Made by a program: the position numbers and the translations under genes
Assembly: GCF_000183545.2 (NCBI RefSeq)
Contig: NZ_JH976535.1
Coordinates: 1,169,890 to 1,233,889, forward strand
From: Thermaerobacter subterraneus DSM 13965
GTDB taxonomy: Bacteria > Bacillota > Sulfobacillia > Thermaerobacterales > Thermaerobacteraceae
Length of the DNA stretch: 64,000 nt
Direction of reading: 5' to 3'
The notes under the pieces: generated by a model
What the model saw: only the letters and a program-made list of their open reading frames with translations
Told to the model about the DNA's origin: nothing
Databases searched by the model: none
In this document: one piece after another, positions 43,708-51,735 of the stretch
How positions within the stretch are numbered: position 1 is the stretch's first letter
Layout of the letters: each line of letters begins with the position of its first letter

Positions 43708-46026
43708 GTGATCCCCCTGGACCAGGCCTTCGCCATCCTGCTGAAGGCCGCCGTGCCCGTGCCCGCCGAGCAGGTGCCGGTGGTGCGGGCGGCGGGCCGC
43801 ATCGCCGCCGGGCCCGTCAAGGCGCCCTGGCCGGTGCCGGTGGCGCCGCGGGTGATGATGGACGGCTTTGCCTGCCGGGCCACCGACCTGGCGGGTGCGG
43901 CACCCGGGCGGCCCACCCGGCTGCGGCTGGCCGGGCGCCGCTGGGCGGGGGTGGAGGCGGGGCGGGGACCCGGGACCGCCGGGCCTGGCGAAGGCGCTGG
44001 GGAGAAGCCCGGAGGGCCGGTGGCCGGGCAGGAGGTGGGGGCGGGCCAAGCCTGGCAGGTGTCCACCGGCGCCCTGCTGCCGCGGGGGGCGGACGTGGTG
44101 GTGCCCATCGAGCAGGCCCGCCGGGCGGGCGAATTCGTCGAAGTGGCGGCCCCCCTCCCGGCTGGACGCCACGTGGCCCCGCCAGGGGAAGACGTCCTGC
44201 CCGGCCAGCAGCTGGTCGCAGAGGGCGAGCGGATCACCCCGCGGAGGGCCGGCCTGCTGGCTGCCGCCGGTGTGGGCTGGGTGAAGGTCCGACGCCGGCT
44301 GCGGGTGGTGCTCTTCGCCACCGGGGACGAGCTAGTGCCGGCGGGCCGCTGGTCACCTCCGGCCCAGCCCGCCGCCGTACCTGACAGCAACCTCCTCACC
44401 CTGGCCGCCGCTCTGGAGGCCCTGGGCTTCCTGGTCGAGGCGGCCGGCATCCTTCCCGACGTACCGGCCGCCCTGCGGGCGGCCTTCCAACGGGCGGCCG
44501 CCGCGGGCGCCGACGTGGTGATCACCACCGGCGGCGTGTCGGTGGGCCCCCGGGACCGGGTGGCCCGCGCCTGGCTGGATCTGGGCTGCCGCCGGGTGCT
44601 GGGCCGGATCGACTTCAAGCCCGGCGGACCCTTCTTCGCCGGGCGCCTGGAGCCGGTGTGGGCGGTGGGATTACCGGGGAGCCCGCCGGCCTGCCTGGCC
44701 GTCTTCGAGGTGCTGGTGCGGCCCTTCTTGCTCCGCCTGGCCGGGCAGCGGGCCGTTGCCCGGCCGGTGGTGCGGGTGCCCCTGGCCGGTTCCTGGCCCC
44801 GGGGAAGCGACCGGACCCGGGTCCTGTGGGCCCGTCTGGACCGGTCGGCAGGGACCGTGGAGCCGCTGGTGCCCGCCAGGGGGCGGCTGGTGGGTGTGGG
44901 CCAGGCCAATGCCCTGCTGTTCCAATGGGCCGGGCAGCCGGTGCCGCAGCCGGGGGACCGGGTCGAGGCGCTGGATCTGGAGGCGGCCGAGGACCGGGAC
45001 TGGCCGGACTGGTTCCCAGCGGCCCGGGACCACCGGGCCGGGTCCACCGGTGCCAATGCCGGTGCCAGTGCCGGTGCCGGTGCCGGAGGCCGCGGCCATC
45101 GGGCCCGGCCCGGCGATGCTGGGAGCCCCGATGACCGGGACTTGACCGCCGTGAGCGGGGGCGGGGATCGCTCGCAAGCCCTCCCCGCTGCCGCTGGGCC
45201 CGTCACCGCTGGGCTACCGCCGGTGGTGGCCGTGACGGGCCGCTCGGGCAGCGGCAAGACCCAGGCGGCGGCCGGGCTCATCGCGCTGCTGGCGGCCCGG
45301 GGCCGGCGGGTCCTCGCGGTGAAGCATACGGCCCATGGTTTTGCGCTGGACGTTCCCGGCAGCGACAGCCAGCGGCTGGCGGAGGCGGGGGCTGCGGCCG
45401 TCGCCCTGGTGGGGCCGGGCGAAGCCGCCCTGCGCCTGCTGGGTCTTGAGGCCACAGGCCCGGGTTGCACCGTCATGGGCTCAGGCGCTGGGGCCGGACC
45501 GGCAGGCGCCGGCGTCCCGCCTTCCCCGGGGACGGCAACCCCGGATGGCCGCGCCAGCTCGGCCCCCGGCTGGACCCGCTGGATTGCCCGGCTGGTAGCG
45601 GCCTACCGGCAGCTGGCCGGCGAGTTGCCCGATCTGGTGCTGGTGGAAGGGGGCGCCGGAGCCGGCTGGCCCGAGATCGTCACCGGCCACCCCAAGACCG
45701 AACCGGCAGGGGAGGTGATCACCCGGCTGCCGCCGGGATTCGGCTCGGCGGAGCTGGTGGCGGCGGCCGAGGCTTTGGAACGGTGGCTCGCCGAGCAGGC
45801 CCACGTCCTGCCACCACGGGCGGCAGCCCCCGCCCTGCCGTTGAGGAGGGCGGCCCCCGCTCTACCGCCGGGGACGGCGGCCACTGCCTTGCCGCCGGGG
45901 GCCGGGGTCGCCGGGCCACGCAGCGGAGCGCAGGACGGGACGGAACGGGTTGGAACGGCTTCAGGCAATGGAACGGGGCCGGCGTGGCCCCGGGAAGGGA
46001 GGGACGGTCATGGCGGCGGAGCTTGA
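43708..46026 (+). CDS. moeA: MoeA-MobB fusion: molybdopterin molybdenumtransferase plus guanine dinucleotide biosynthesis protein
   Basis: A 772-residue fusion. Residues ~1-420 are MoeA, which inserts molybdate into adenylylated molybdopterin: PRVMMDGFACRATDL, VSTGALLPRGADVVVPIEQ, FATGDELV, VITTGGVSVGPRD and GLPGSPPACLAVFEVL. After an Ala/Gly-rich linker with short tandem repeats (near 45050-45090), residues ~505 onward are MobB, a GTP-binding protein that helps MobA: P-loop VTGRSGSGKTQAAAGL, VLAVKHTAHGF and LVLVEGGAGAGWPEI. The C-terminal ~60 residues are Ala/Pro-rich. The GTG at 43708 follows TAGGAGG. It overlaps the start of the next gene by 17 bases. Confidence 0.9.
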   Translation: MIPLDQAFAILLKAAVPVPAEQVPVVRAAGRIAAGPVKAPWPVPVAPRVMMDGFACRATDLAGAAPGRPTRLRLAGRRWAGVEAGRGPGTAGPGEGAGEKPGGPVAGQEVGAGQAWQVSTGALLPRGADVVVPIEQARRAGEFVEVAAPLPAGRHVAPPGEDVLPGQQLVAEGERITPRRAGLLAAAGVGWVKVRRRLRVVLFATGDELVPAGRWSPPAQPAAVPDSNLLTLAAALEALGFLVEAAGILPDVPAALRAAFQRAAAAGADVVITTGGVSVGPRDRVARAWLDLGCRRVLGRIDFKPGGPFFAGRLEPVWAVGLPGSPPACLAVFEVLVRPFLLRLAGQRAVARPVVRVPLAGSWPRGSDRTRVLWARLDRSAGTVEPLVPARGRLVGVGQANALLFQWAGQPVPQPGDRVEALDLEAAEDRDWPDWFPAARDHRAGSTGANAGASAGAGAGGRGHRARPGDAGSPDDRDLTAVSGGGDRSQALPAAAGPVTAGLPPVVAVTGRSGSGKTQAAAGLIALLAARGRRVLAVKHTAHGFALDVPGSDSQRLAEAGAAAVALVGPGEAALRLLGLEATGPGCTVMGSGAGAGPAGAGVPPSPGTATPDGRASSAPGWTRWIARLVAAYRQLAGELPDLVLVEGGAGAGWPEIVTGHPKTEPAGEVITRLPPGFGSAELVAAAEALERWLAEQAHVLPPRAAAPALPLRRAAPALPPGTAATALPPGAGVAGPRSGAQDGTERVGTASGNGTGPAWPREGRDGHGGGA

Positions 46027-48382
46027 GCCTGCCTCCGGTGCAGCCGGCCAGGAGCCCCAGCAGCGGCCGGGCGCCGGCAAGGGACGGCGCCGCCGGTTCG
46101 ACCGCAGGAACTGGGCCGGGCTTAACCGCAGGAACTGGGCCGGGCTTATGCCCTACGGCGTGGGCCAGCAGCGGCCCAATCACTACCTGGAGATCCTCAA
46201 GACCATCTGGGAGAACCGCGACCAGCTGGGCTACGCCTGGCGGATCCTGCGGGACGGCTGCTGCGACGGCTGCTCCCTGGGCACCAGCGGCATGCGGGAC
46301 TGGACCATCGACGGGATCCACCTGTGCACCATCCGGCTCAAGATGCTGCGCCTGAACACCATGCCGGCGGTAGACCCGCGGGTGCTGGAAGACCCGGCCG
46401 CCCTGCGCCGCTTGACCAGCCGCCAGCTGCGGCAACTGGGACGGCTGCCGTACCCCATGGTCTGGCGCAAGGGCGAGCCGGGGTACCGGCGGGTCTCCTG
46501 GGATGAGGCCCTGGATCTGATCGCCGGCCGCATCCGGCGCACCATCGAACGCGACCCCGACCGGCTCTACTTCTACATGACCTCCCGCGGCATGCCCAAC
46601 GAGGCCTATTTCGCGTTCCAGAAGGTGGCCCGGTTCCTCGGAACCAACAACATCGACAACGCCGCCCGCATCTGCCACGCGCCCAGCACCTCGGCCCTGG
46701 CCAAGACCATCGGCTACGGCGCCACCACCGTCTCGTACAAGGACTGGATCGGTTGCGACCTGATCGTGCTGGTGGGGACGAACCTGGCCAACAACCAGCC
46801 CGTGACCACCAAGTACCTCTACGAAGCCAAGAAGGCGGGGACCCGGGTGGCCGTGGTCAACCCCTACCGCGAGGAGGGGCTGGAGCGCTACTGGGTTCCC
46901 TCCAGCGTGGAGAGCGCCCTCTTCGGCACCCGCATCATGGACGAGTTCTTCCAGATCAACCAGGGCGGGGACGTGGCCTTCTTCAACGGGGCGCTCAAGC
47001 ACCTGGTCGAGACGGGCCGCCTCGATCATGCCTTCATCCGGGAGCACACCGCGGGCTTCGACGAGCTGGCGGCCTTCCTGCGGGAACTGTCCTGGGAGGA
47101 ACTGGAGCGGTCGGCAGGCACGACGGCGGCGGAGATGCGCCGCTTTGCCGAACTCTACGCAGGGGCCGGTACCTCCATCACCGTCTGGAGCATGGGCGTT
47201 ACCCAGCACCGCCACGGCACCCACAACGTGCTGGCCATCTCCAACCTGGCCCTGGCCCTGGGCCGGATCGGCAAGCCCCACTGCGGCCTGATGCCCATCC
47301 GCGGGCACTCTGGAGTCCAGGGCGGGGCGGAGATGGGTGCCGTGCCCAACAGCTACGGCATGGGCCGGCCCGTGGGCGATCCGGCCACCATGGAGGCGAT
47401 GAAGGCCATCTGGGGCTTCGATGTGCCGGCCCGGCCGGGGCTGACGGCCACGGCCGCCATCGACGCCATGTACCGCGGGGAGATCGACGTGCTCTACTCG
47501 GCGGGCGGCAACTTCCTCGAGACGCTGCCTGACCCCGCCTACGTCCGGGCGGCCCTGGAGCGGGTGCCGGTGCGGGTCTTCCAGGACATCGTGATCAACC
47601 CCATGATGCTCCTGGACCCGGCCCAGGTGAACGTGATCCTGCCCGGGGCGACCCGCTACGAGACGCCGGGGGGCGTCACCCAGACCACCACCGAGCGGCG
47701 GGTGATCTTCAGCCCGGAGATCCCCGGGCGCCGCATCGGCGAAGCCTGGCCCGAGTGGGAGATCCCCGTCCGCATCGCCGAGCGGGTCGATCCGGCGCGA
47801 GCGCACCTCATTCGTTACGAAAACCCCCAGCAGATCCGCGAGGACATCGCCCGCACGGTGCCCCTGTACGACGGCATCCAGCGCCTGCGGCAAAAGGGCG
47901 ACCAGTTCCAGTGGGGCGGACCCCTGCTCTGCGCGGGGAACCGGTTCAACACCCCGGACGGCAAGGCCCACTTCGTGCTGGCGCCGCTGCCCGAGCAGGA
48001 CGTACCCGAGGGCCGGTTCCGCGTCGGCACCCGCCGGGGCAAGCAGTTCAACAGCATGGTGTGGGACGAGGTGGACCCGCTCACGGGTGCCCGCCGCGAC
48101 CAGGTGTTCATGGCCCGGGAAGACGCTGAGCGCCTGGGGCTGAAGGACGGGGATCCGGTCCTGCTGCGTTCGGATCACGGCGAGTTCCGCGGGCGGGTGC
48201 GCATCAGCCGCATCCGGCCCGGCAACCTGCAGGTTCACTGGCCCGAGGGGAATGTGCTGATCCCCACGGGTGTCTGCGACCCGTACTGCGGGGAGCCGGA
48301 TTACAACGCCATCTGCGAGCTGGTGCCGCTGCGCCAGGGGGATGCGGCGGCACCGGCGGCAGGAACGCCGGCGGCACCATGA
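46010..48382 (+). CDS. FdhF/YdeP-family molybdopterin oxidoreductase
   Basis: A 790-residue DMSO reductase-superfamily enzyme of the FdhF/YdeP branch. The N-terminal Cys-rich segment (CCDGCSLGTSGMRDWTIDG, then HLC) probably binds a [4Fe-4S] cluster in the YdeP manner. The Mo-ligand position in NAARICHAPSTSAL is Cys, encoded by TGC, where FdhF has selenocysteine. The C-terminal molybdopterin-binding domain (FNSMVWDEVDPLTG, RLGLKDGDPVLLRSDHGEF) is intact. No export signal. With fdhD, moeA-mobB and mobA alongside and a formate/oxalate-type transporter after it, formate oxidation is plausible but YdeP-type enzymes are poorly characterised. The ATG at 46010 has GGAAGGGAGGGACGG upstream. Confidence 0.87.
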   Translation: MAAELEPASGAAGQEPQQRPGAGKGRRRRFDRRNWAGLNRRNWAGLMPYGVGQQRPNHYLEILKTIWENRDQLGYAWRILRDGCCDGCSLGTSGMRDWTIDGIHLCTIRLKMLRLNTMPAVDPRVLEDPAALRRLTSRQLRQLGRLPYPMVWRKGEPGYRRVSWDEALDLIAGRIRRTIERDPDRLYFYMTSRGMPNEAYFAFQKVARFLGTNNIDNAARICHAPSTSALAKTIGYGATTVSYKDWIGCDLIVLVGTNLANNQPVTTKYLYEAKKAGTRVAVVNPYREEGLERYWVPSSVESALFGTRIMDEFFQINQGGDVAFFNGALKHLVETGRLDHAFIREHTAGFDELAAFLRELSWEELERSAGTTAAEMRRFAELYAGAGTSITVWSMGVTQHRHGTHNVLAISNLALALGRIGKPHCGLMPIRGHSGVQGGAEMGAVPNSYGMGRPVGDPATMEAMKAIWGFDVPARPGLTATAAIDAMYRGEIDVLYSAGGNFLETLPDPAYVRAALERVPVRVFQDIVINPMMLLDPAQVNVILPGATRYETPGGVTQTTTERRVIFSPEIPGRRIGEAWPEWEIPVRIAERVDPARAHLIRYENPQQIREDIARTVPLYDGIQRLRQKGDQFQWGGPLLCAGNRFNTPDGKAHFVLAPLPEQDVPEGRFRVGTRRGKQFNSMVWDEVDPLTGARRDQVFMAREDAERLGLKDGDPVLLRSDHGEFRGRVRISRIRPGNLQVHWPEGNVLIPTGVCDPYCGEPDYNAICELVPLRQGDAAAPAAGTPAAP
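46102..46149 (+). repeat. 24-bp tandem duplication near the start of the molybdoenzyme gene
   Basis: Two adjacent 24-bp copies beginning CCGCAGGAACTGGGCCGGGC differ in one base and encode RRNWAGL twice, in frame, in the N-terminal tail. Confidence 0.85.
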
Positions 48383-48534
48383 CGGGGGCCGGGGCGCCCG
48401 GCTCCCGCGGCGGCCCCCTGGGCCGCATGTTCTGGGCTGCCCTGTCCGATTACATCGGCCGTAGGACCGTGTTCCTCACCATGTTCGGGCTGCAGGCGGT
48501 GCTCTTTGCCCTGCTGCCCTCCCTGCGCACCCGT

Positions 48535-49140
48535 TACCTGAAACATCGTCATCTGTTTCAGGCAGCCGATCCTTGCGGATCAGCGGTGCCGGTCTTACCC
48601 GGCCGTGCGCCGGTGCCGGCTTCCCGCTTCCTCCGGGATCGCCTGCCTTGCGGCAGGTCTTCCATCCCGTCCACGGGCGCTTTCCGTCTCCGGGCCACTC
48701 CCGGCGACGGCGGCCGCCAGGGCCGCGAGATTGCGGGCTGCGTTTTCGTCCCGGTCGAGCACGAGCCCGCATTCCTCACAGCGGAAAACGCGCTGCGAAA
48801 GCGGCAGCGACGGCTTGACCGCACCGCACCGCGAGCAACGCTTGCTGCTGGGATCGAAGGGCGGCGCTTCGACCAGGACCGCCCCGTGCCAGGGACACTT
48901 GTAGCTGAGCTGGCGGCGGATCTCCGCCAGGGCCGCATCGGCCAGCGCCCGCGCCAGCCGGCGGTTCTTCCCCATGCCCGCCACGTGCAGTTGTTCAACC
49001 ACCACCACGCCGTAGGTGCTCGCGAGGTGGTGTGTCAGCTTGTGAAGGGCATCCTGGCGGAGGTTCCGGGCTCGCGCATGGATCTGGGCCAGCCGGCGGC
49101 GGGCCTTTTGCCACCCCCGGCTGCCCTTCTGGCGCCGGGC
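48535..49140 (-). mobile_element. Relic of a second IS200/IS605-type TnpB element
   Basis: A ~600-bp insertion within the transporter gene. Its right end has a perfect hairpin CTGAAAC-10 bases-GTTTCAG at 48538-48561, as in IS200/IS605 right ends. The left end and most of tnpB are missing. Confidence 0.7.
48595..49140 (-). pseudogene. tnpB: TnpB C-terminal fragment (classical zinc-finger type)
   Basis: About 180 codons of a canonical TnpB: LARRQKGSRGWQKARRRLAQ, RuvC-II VVVVEQLHVAGM, zinc finger CSRCGAVKPSLPL...FRCEECG and RuvC-III LDRDENAARNLAAL. The N-terminal half with RuvC-I is absent, so it cannot cut DNA. It differs clearly from the zinc-finger-less tnpB at 7300-8766 and therefore comes from a different element. 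Confidence 0.85.
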
Positions 49141-49525
49141 CAGGGCGCGGCCCTGATCGCCCTGTGTTACGGCGGCGGGTTCGGGACCATGCCTTCCTGG
49201 AGCGCCGACTACTTTGGGCCCCGCTATGCGGGGAGCATCTACGGGATCATGCTGCTGGCCTGGGGGCTCCGTGCCATCCCGAGCCCGCTGATGATCGCCC
49301 GGGTGCGGGAGCTGACGGGCACTTACACCACCGCCCTGTATGTCATCGCCGTGGCGATGCTGGTGGCACTGGTGCTTCCGCTGGTGGCGCGGCCGCCGGT
49401 GGCAGGTGCGCGGAGGGCGGCGACGGGGACGGCGCAAGCGGCGGGATCCTGATCGGCGGCGGGAGCGGCTGCTCGGGCACGGATGGGAGCGGCCGAGAAA
49501 GTACGGGTCCGGATCAACAAGGAGA

Positions 49526-49558
49526 CGGTGGGCCCGGCGCCGAAAGCCGGGCCCACCG
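49526..49558 (+). terminator. Terminator hairpin serving as group II intron insertion site
   Basis: A perfect 13-bp stem (CGGTGGGCCCGGC, loop GCCGAAA) ends two bases before the intron. Joining the exons restores a CTTTCT tail after the stem, so the intron split a Rho-independent terminator of the transporter operon. Confidence 0.8.
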
Positions 49559-49560
49559 CT

Positions 49561-51445
49561 GTGCGCCCGGCATGGGCGAGTGCTAAGGGGTGAAAGTCCC
49601 CTGCGGAGGGTGGCCCCGTACAACCGCTAGCCGAAGGCAAGGGTGCCCGTGGCGACGCGGGATCCGAAGGAAGCCGGAGGCAAAGTTGCGACCCGACGAC
49701 CAGGAACCGCGGGTGAGGCAGCGCCGTTTGGGCGAGCTGGCAAGGCACGGCGAAGCCCGAGATGGGCCGAAGGGCGGCGCTGTAAACGCGGCGGGTGTGC
49801 GACGAAAGTACTCGTCCTTACCCGGGGAGGCCTGCCGGCAGGCCAGCATGGATGGCAACCCGCGACCGCAAGGCGCGGCTGAGCCGGCAGGAGTCAGCAG
49901 AGGCCATAGTACCGCTGGCAATGCCGGCGGGAAGGGCCGAACGTCGAGTCCGGGAGGGTGCGGGCGCGTTCGCGCCGGGTGCAAGGAGAGCAGCCAACCC
50001 GAGAGGGTCTCGCTCAGGAGGCGGTGGTGAATCCCTCCGGGGCCTGTGCGAGAGCGGAGCACCTGGCCGGGACAGACCGGCGACCCCCCCAGCGGAGGGC
50101 GTGGTAGTGTGGACCTGATGGAGCAGGTGGTGGCCCGGGAGAACATGTGGGCCGCCCTGCGACGGGTGGAGCAGAACCGGGGCGCACCGGGCGTCGACGG
50201 CATGACCGTCGAGCAGTTGCGCGGTTTTCTGCGGGAGCAGTGGTCGCAGGTGCGTGCCCAACTGCTGGCGGGAACCTACAAGCCGCAGCCGGTCCGCCGG
50301 GTGGAGATTCCCAAGCCCGGGGGCGGCACGCGCTTGTTGGGCATCCCGACCGTCCTGGACCGCCTGATCCAGCAGGCTTTGCTGCAAGTGCTGACGCCGA
50401 TCTTCGACCCCGATTTTTCGGAGCACAGCTACGGCTTTCGGCCGGGGCGCTCCGCCCATCAGGCGGTCGAAGCCGCGCGCCGGCACGTCGAGGAAGGCTA
50501 CACCTGGGTGGTGGACCTGGATATCGAGAAGTTCTTCGACCGGGTCCACCACGACGTCCTCATGGCCCGGGTGATGCGGAAGGTCGCGGACAAGCGCGTC
50601 CGGATGCTCATCCGCCGCTACCTGCAGGCCGGCGTGATGGTCGGCGGGGTGAAGGTGCGGACGGAGGAAGGTACGCCCCAAGGCGGCCCCCTGAGCCCGC
50701 TTTTGGCCAACATCCTGCTGGACGAGCTGGACAAGGAGCTGGAGCGGCGGGGACACCGCTTCGTCCGTTACGCGGACGACTGCAACATCTACGTTCGCTC
50801 GGAACGGGCGGGGCACCGGGTCATGGCGGGAGTGCGACGCTTCCTCGAAAAGCGGCTGAGGCTCAAGATCAACGAACAAAAGAGCGCGGTGGACCGGCCC
50901 TGGCGACGCAAGTTCCTCGGCTTCAGCATGTACCGCGGCCGGGAAGGCATCCGCCTGCGCGTGGCCCCGCAAACGGTGCAGCGGCTCAAAGACCGCATCC
51001 GCGGCCTGACGAGCCGGACCTGGCCGGTTTCCATGCCCGAGCGCATCCGCCGGATCAATGCCTATCTGCGGGGCTGGCTCGCTTACTTCCGCATCGCGGA
51101 CATGGCGGTCCTGCTCCGCAACGTGGAAGGTTGGCTCCGGCGACGCTTGCAGGCGTGCCTTTGGAAGCAGTGGAAACGGCCGCGTACCCGGTTGCGGGAA
51201 CTGCGAGCCCTGGGCCACCCCGAGTGGCGGGTCCGGCAGTGGGCCCTGTCACGACGCGGGTACTGGGCCATGGCCGGTGGCCCGCTCAACAGCGCCCTGG
51301 GCAAGCCGTACTGGCTCGCCCAGGGGCTGCTGAGCCTCACTCAATGCTACCACGAACTTCGCCGTGCTTGACGAACCGCCCGGTGCGGACCCGCATGCCG
51401 GGTGGTGTGAGGGGACGGGGCCTTCACCGGCCCCTCCTACTCGAT
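49561..51445 (+). mobile_element. Group II intron (bacterial class C-like)
   Basis: The 5' end is GTGCGCCCGGCATGGGCG, a typical intron start. Then follow ~540 bases of structured RNA domains, the maturase gene, and at 51373-51445 a domain V-like stem (GAACCGCCCGGTGCGGA and its partner GCATGCCGGGTGGTG) and domain VI ending CTACTCGAT. Insertion directly behind a terminator stem is the habit of class C introns. Total length ~1885 nt. Self-splicing should restore the terminator. Confidence 0.85.
50109..51371 (+). CDS. ltrA: Group II intron reverse transcriptase/maturase
   Basis: A 420-residue intron-encoded protein. Reverse transcriptase blocks are NRGAPGVDGMTVEQL (RT0/1), RLLGIPTVLDRLIQQAL, YGFRPGRSAHQAVEAAR, DLDIEKFFDRVHHD, GTPQGGPLSPLLANI and the catalytic FVRYADDCNIYV. 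The maturase (X) domain follows (RRINAYLRGWLAYFR). There is no C-terminal HNH endonuclease, as in class C introns. The GTG at 50109 follows GGAGGGCG; the ATG at 50118 is the alternative. The protein ends at the edge of domain V. All catalytic residues are present, so the intron may be mobile. Confidence 0.93.
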   Translation: MDLMEQVVARENMWAALRRVEQNRGAPGVDGMTVEQLRGFLREQWSQVRAQLLAGTYKPQPVRRVEIPKPGGGTRLLGIPTVLDRLIQQALLQVLTPIFDPDFSEHSYGFRPGRSAHQAVEAARRHVEEGYTWVVDLDIEKFFDRVHHDVLMARVMRKVADKRVRMLIRRYLQAGVMVGGVKVRTEEGTPQGGPLSPLLANILLDELDKELERRGHRFVRYADDCNIYVRSERAGHRVMAGVRRFLEKRLRLKINEQKSAVDRPWRRKFLGFSMYRGREGIRLRVAPQTVQRLKDRIRGLTSRTWPVSMPERIRRINAYLRGWLAYFRIADMAVLLRNVEGWLRRRLQACLWKQWKRPRTRLRELRALGHPEWRVRQWALSRRGYWAMAGGPLNSALGKPYWLAQGLLSLTQCYHELRRA

Positions 51446-51574
51446 TTCTATGCACCCGCCTGATAGACCGCCGCGTGGTGCCGGAGCGTATTCATGAGCA
51501 CACTCTGCTATTTCTATGCCCGTCACGGCAATGCGGCCGTTGCCGCCGGCCTGCTTTTCCACGAAGTCACCCCC

Positions 51575-51603
51575 TTGACACCTCTTGCAAGAGCAATTAA
51601 GCT
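51575..51603 (+). promoter_or_regulatory. mntH: Promoter with embedded palindrome upstream of the Nramp gene
   Basis: TTGACA is followed after exactly 17 bp by TAAGCT. The spacer contains a perfect 12-bp palindrome, CTCTTGCAAGAG (51582-51593), well placed for a repressor. Confidence 0.5.
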
Positions 51604-51614
51604 GGCTCCAACAA

Positions 51615-51664
51615 AGTTGCCATAGGGCAACTCTTTTCCGGTGACACAAAACACCGGTCTTTTT
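51615..51664 (+). promoter_or_regulatory. Structured leader with intrinsic terminator (attenuator) of the Nramp gene
   Basis: Hairpin AGTTGCC-ATAG-GGCAACT is followed by CCGGTG-ACACAAAA-CACCGG and TCTTTTT, a compact terminator only ~55 nt after the predicted transcription start and ~70 bp before the Nramp start. It implies premature termination control. It does not fit the Mn-sensing yybP-ykoY pattern. Confidence 0.6.
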
Positions 51665-51674
51665 CGGCCCGAGA

Positions 51675-51690
51675 TTTGCATCCATGCAAA
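51675..51690. promoter_or_regulatory. Palindromic operator candidate before mntH
   Basis: TTTGCAT-CC-ATGCAAA, a perfect 7-2-7 palindrome 45 bp upstream of the Nramp start, resembles in size and composition operators of MntR/DtxR-type metal regulators. Confidence 0.45.
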
Positions 51691-51735
51691 ATTCTTATCC
51701 GGGAACAAAATTAGGAATGAAGGAGCTGGGTCGCG

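Larger units (their letters stand above)
48379..49452 (+). pseudogene. Oxalate/formate antiporter-like MFS transporter, deleted and interrupted
   Basis: The ATG overlaps the molybdoenzyme stop (ATGA), as a normal operon gene would. After a dozen residues the sequence jumps to a loop-plus-TM motif of the OFA branch (FWAALSDYIGRRTVFLTMFG), so the first six helices are missing. Near 48535 it is broken by a ~600-bp insertion carrying a TnpB fragment, then resumes at ALIALCYGGGFGTMPSW and continues with SADYFGPRYAGSIYGIMLLA to the end. The frame stays open through the insertion by chance of GC-rich sequence, but no working transporter is expected. The intact ancestor probably moved formate, oxalate or a related acid for the adjacent enzyme. 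Confidence 0.8.

Noticed and set aside
45719-48238. An 839-codon minus-strand frame opposite the FdhF/YdeP-type enzyme
   Set aside because: Same antisense effect; no ribosome binding site and no similarity.
46010-48382. Selenocysteine in the FdhF-like enzyme
   Set aside because: The Mo-ligand codon in the ARICH motif is TGC (Cys); no in-frame TGA occurs before the normal end.
51437-51685. An 82-codon minus-strand frame in the Nramp control region
   Set aside because: It has several Cys but no ribosome binding site, and overlaps a promoter, a terminator and the intron end.
51604-51735. Mn-sensing yybP-ykoY riboswitch before mntH
   Set aside because: The leader before the terminator is only about 55 nt and lacks the conserved loops of that class.
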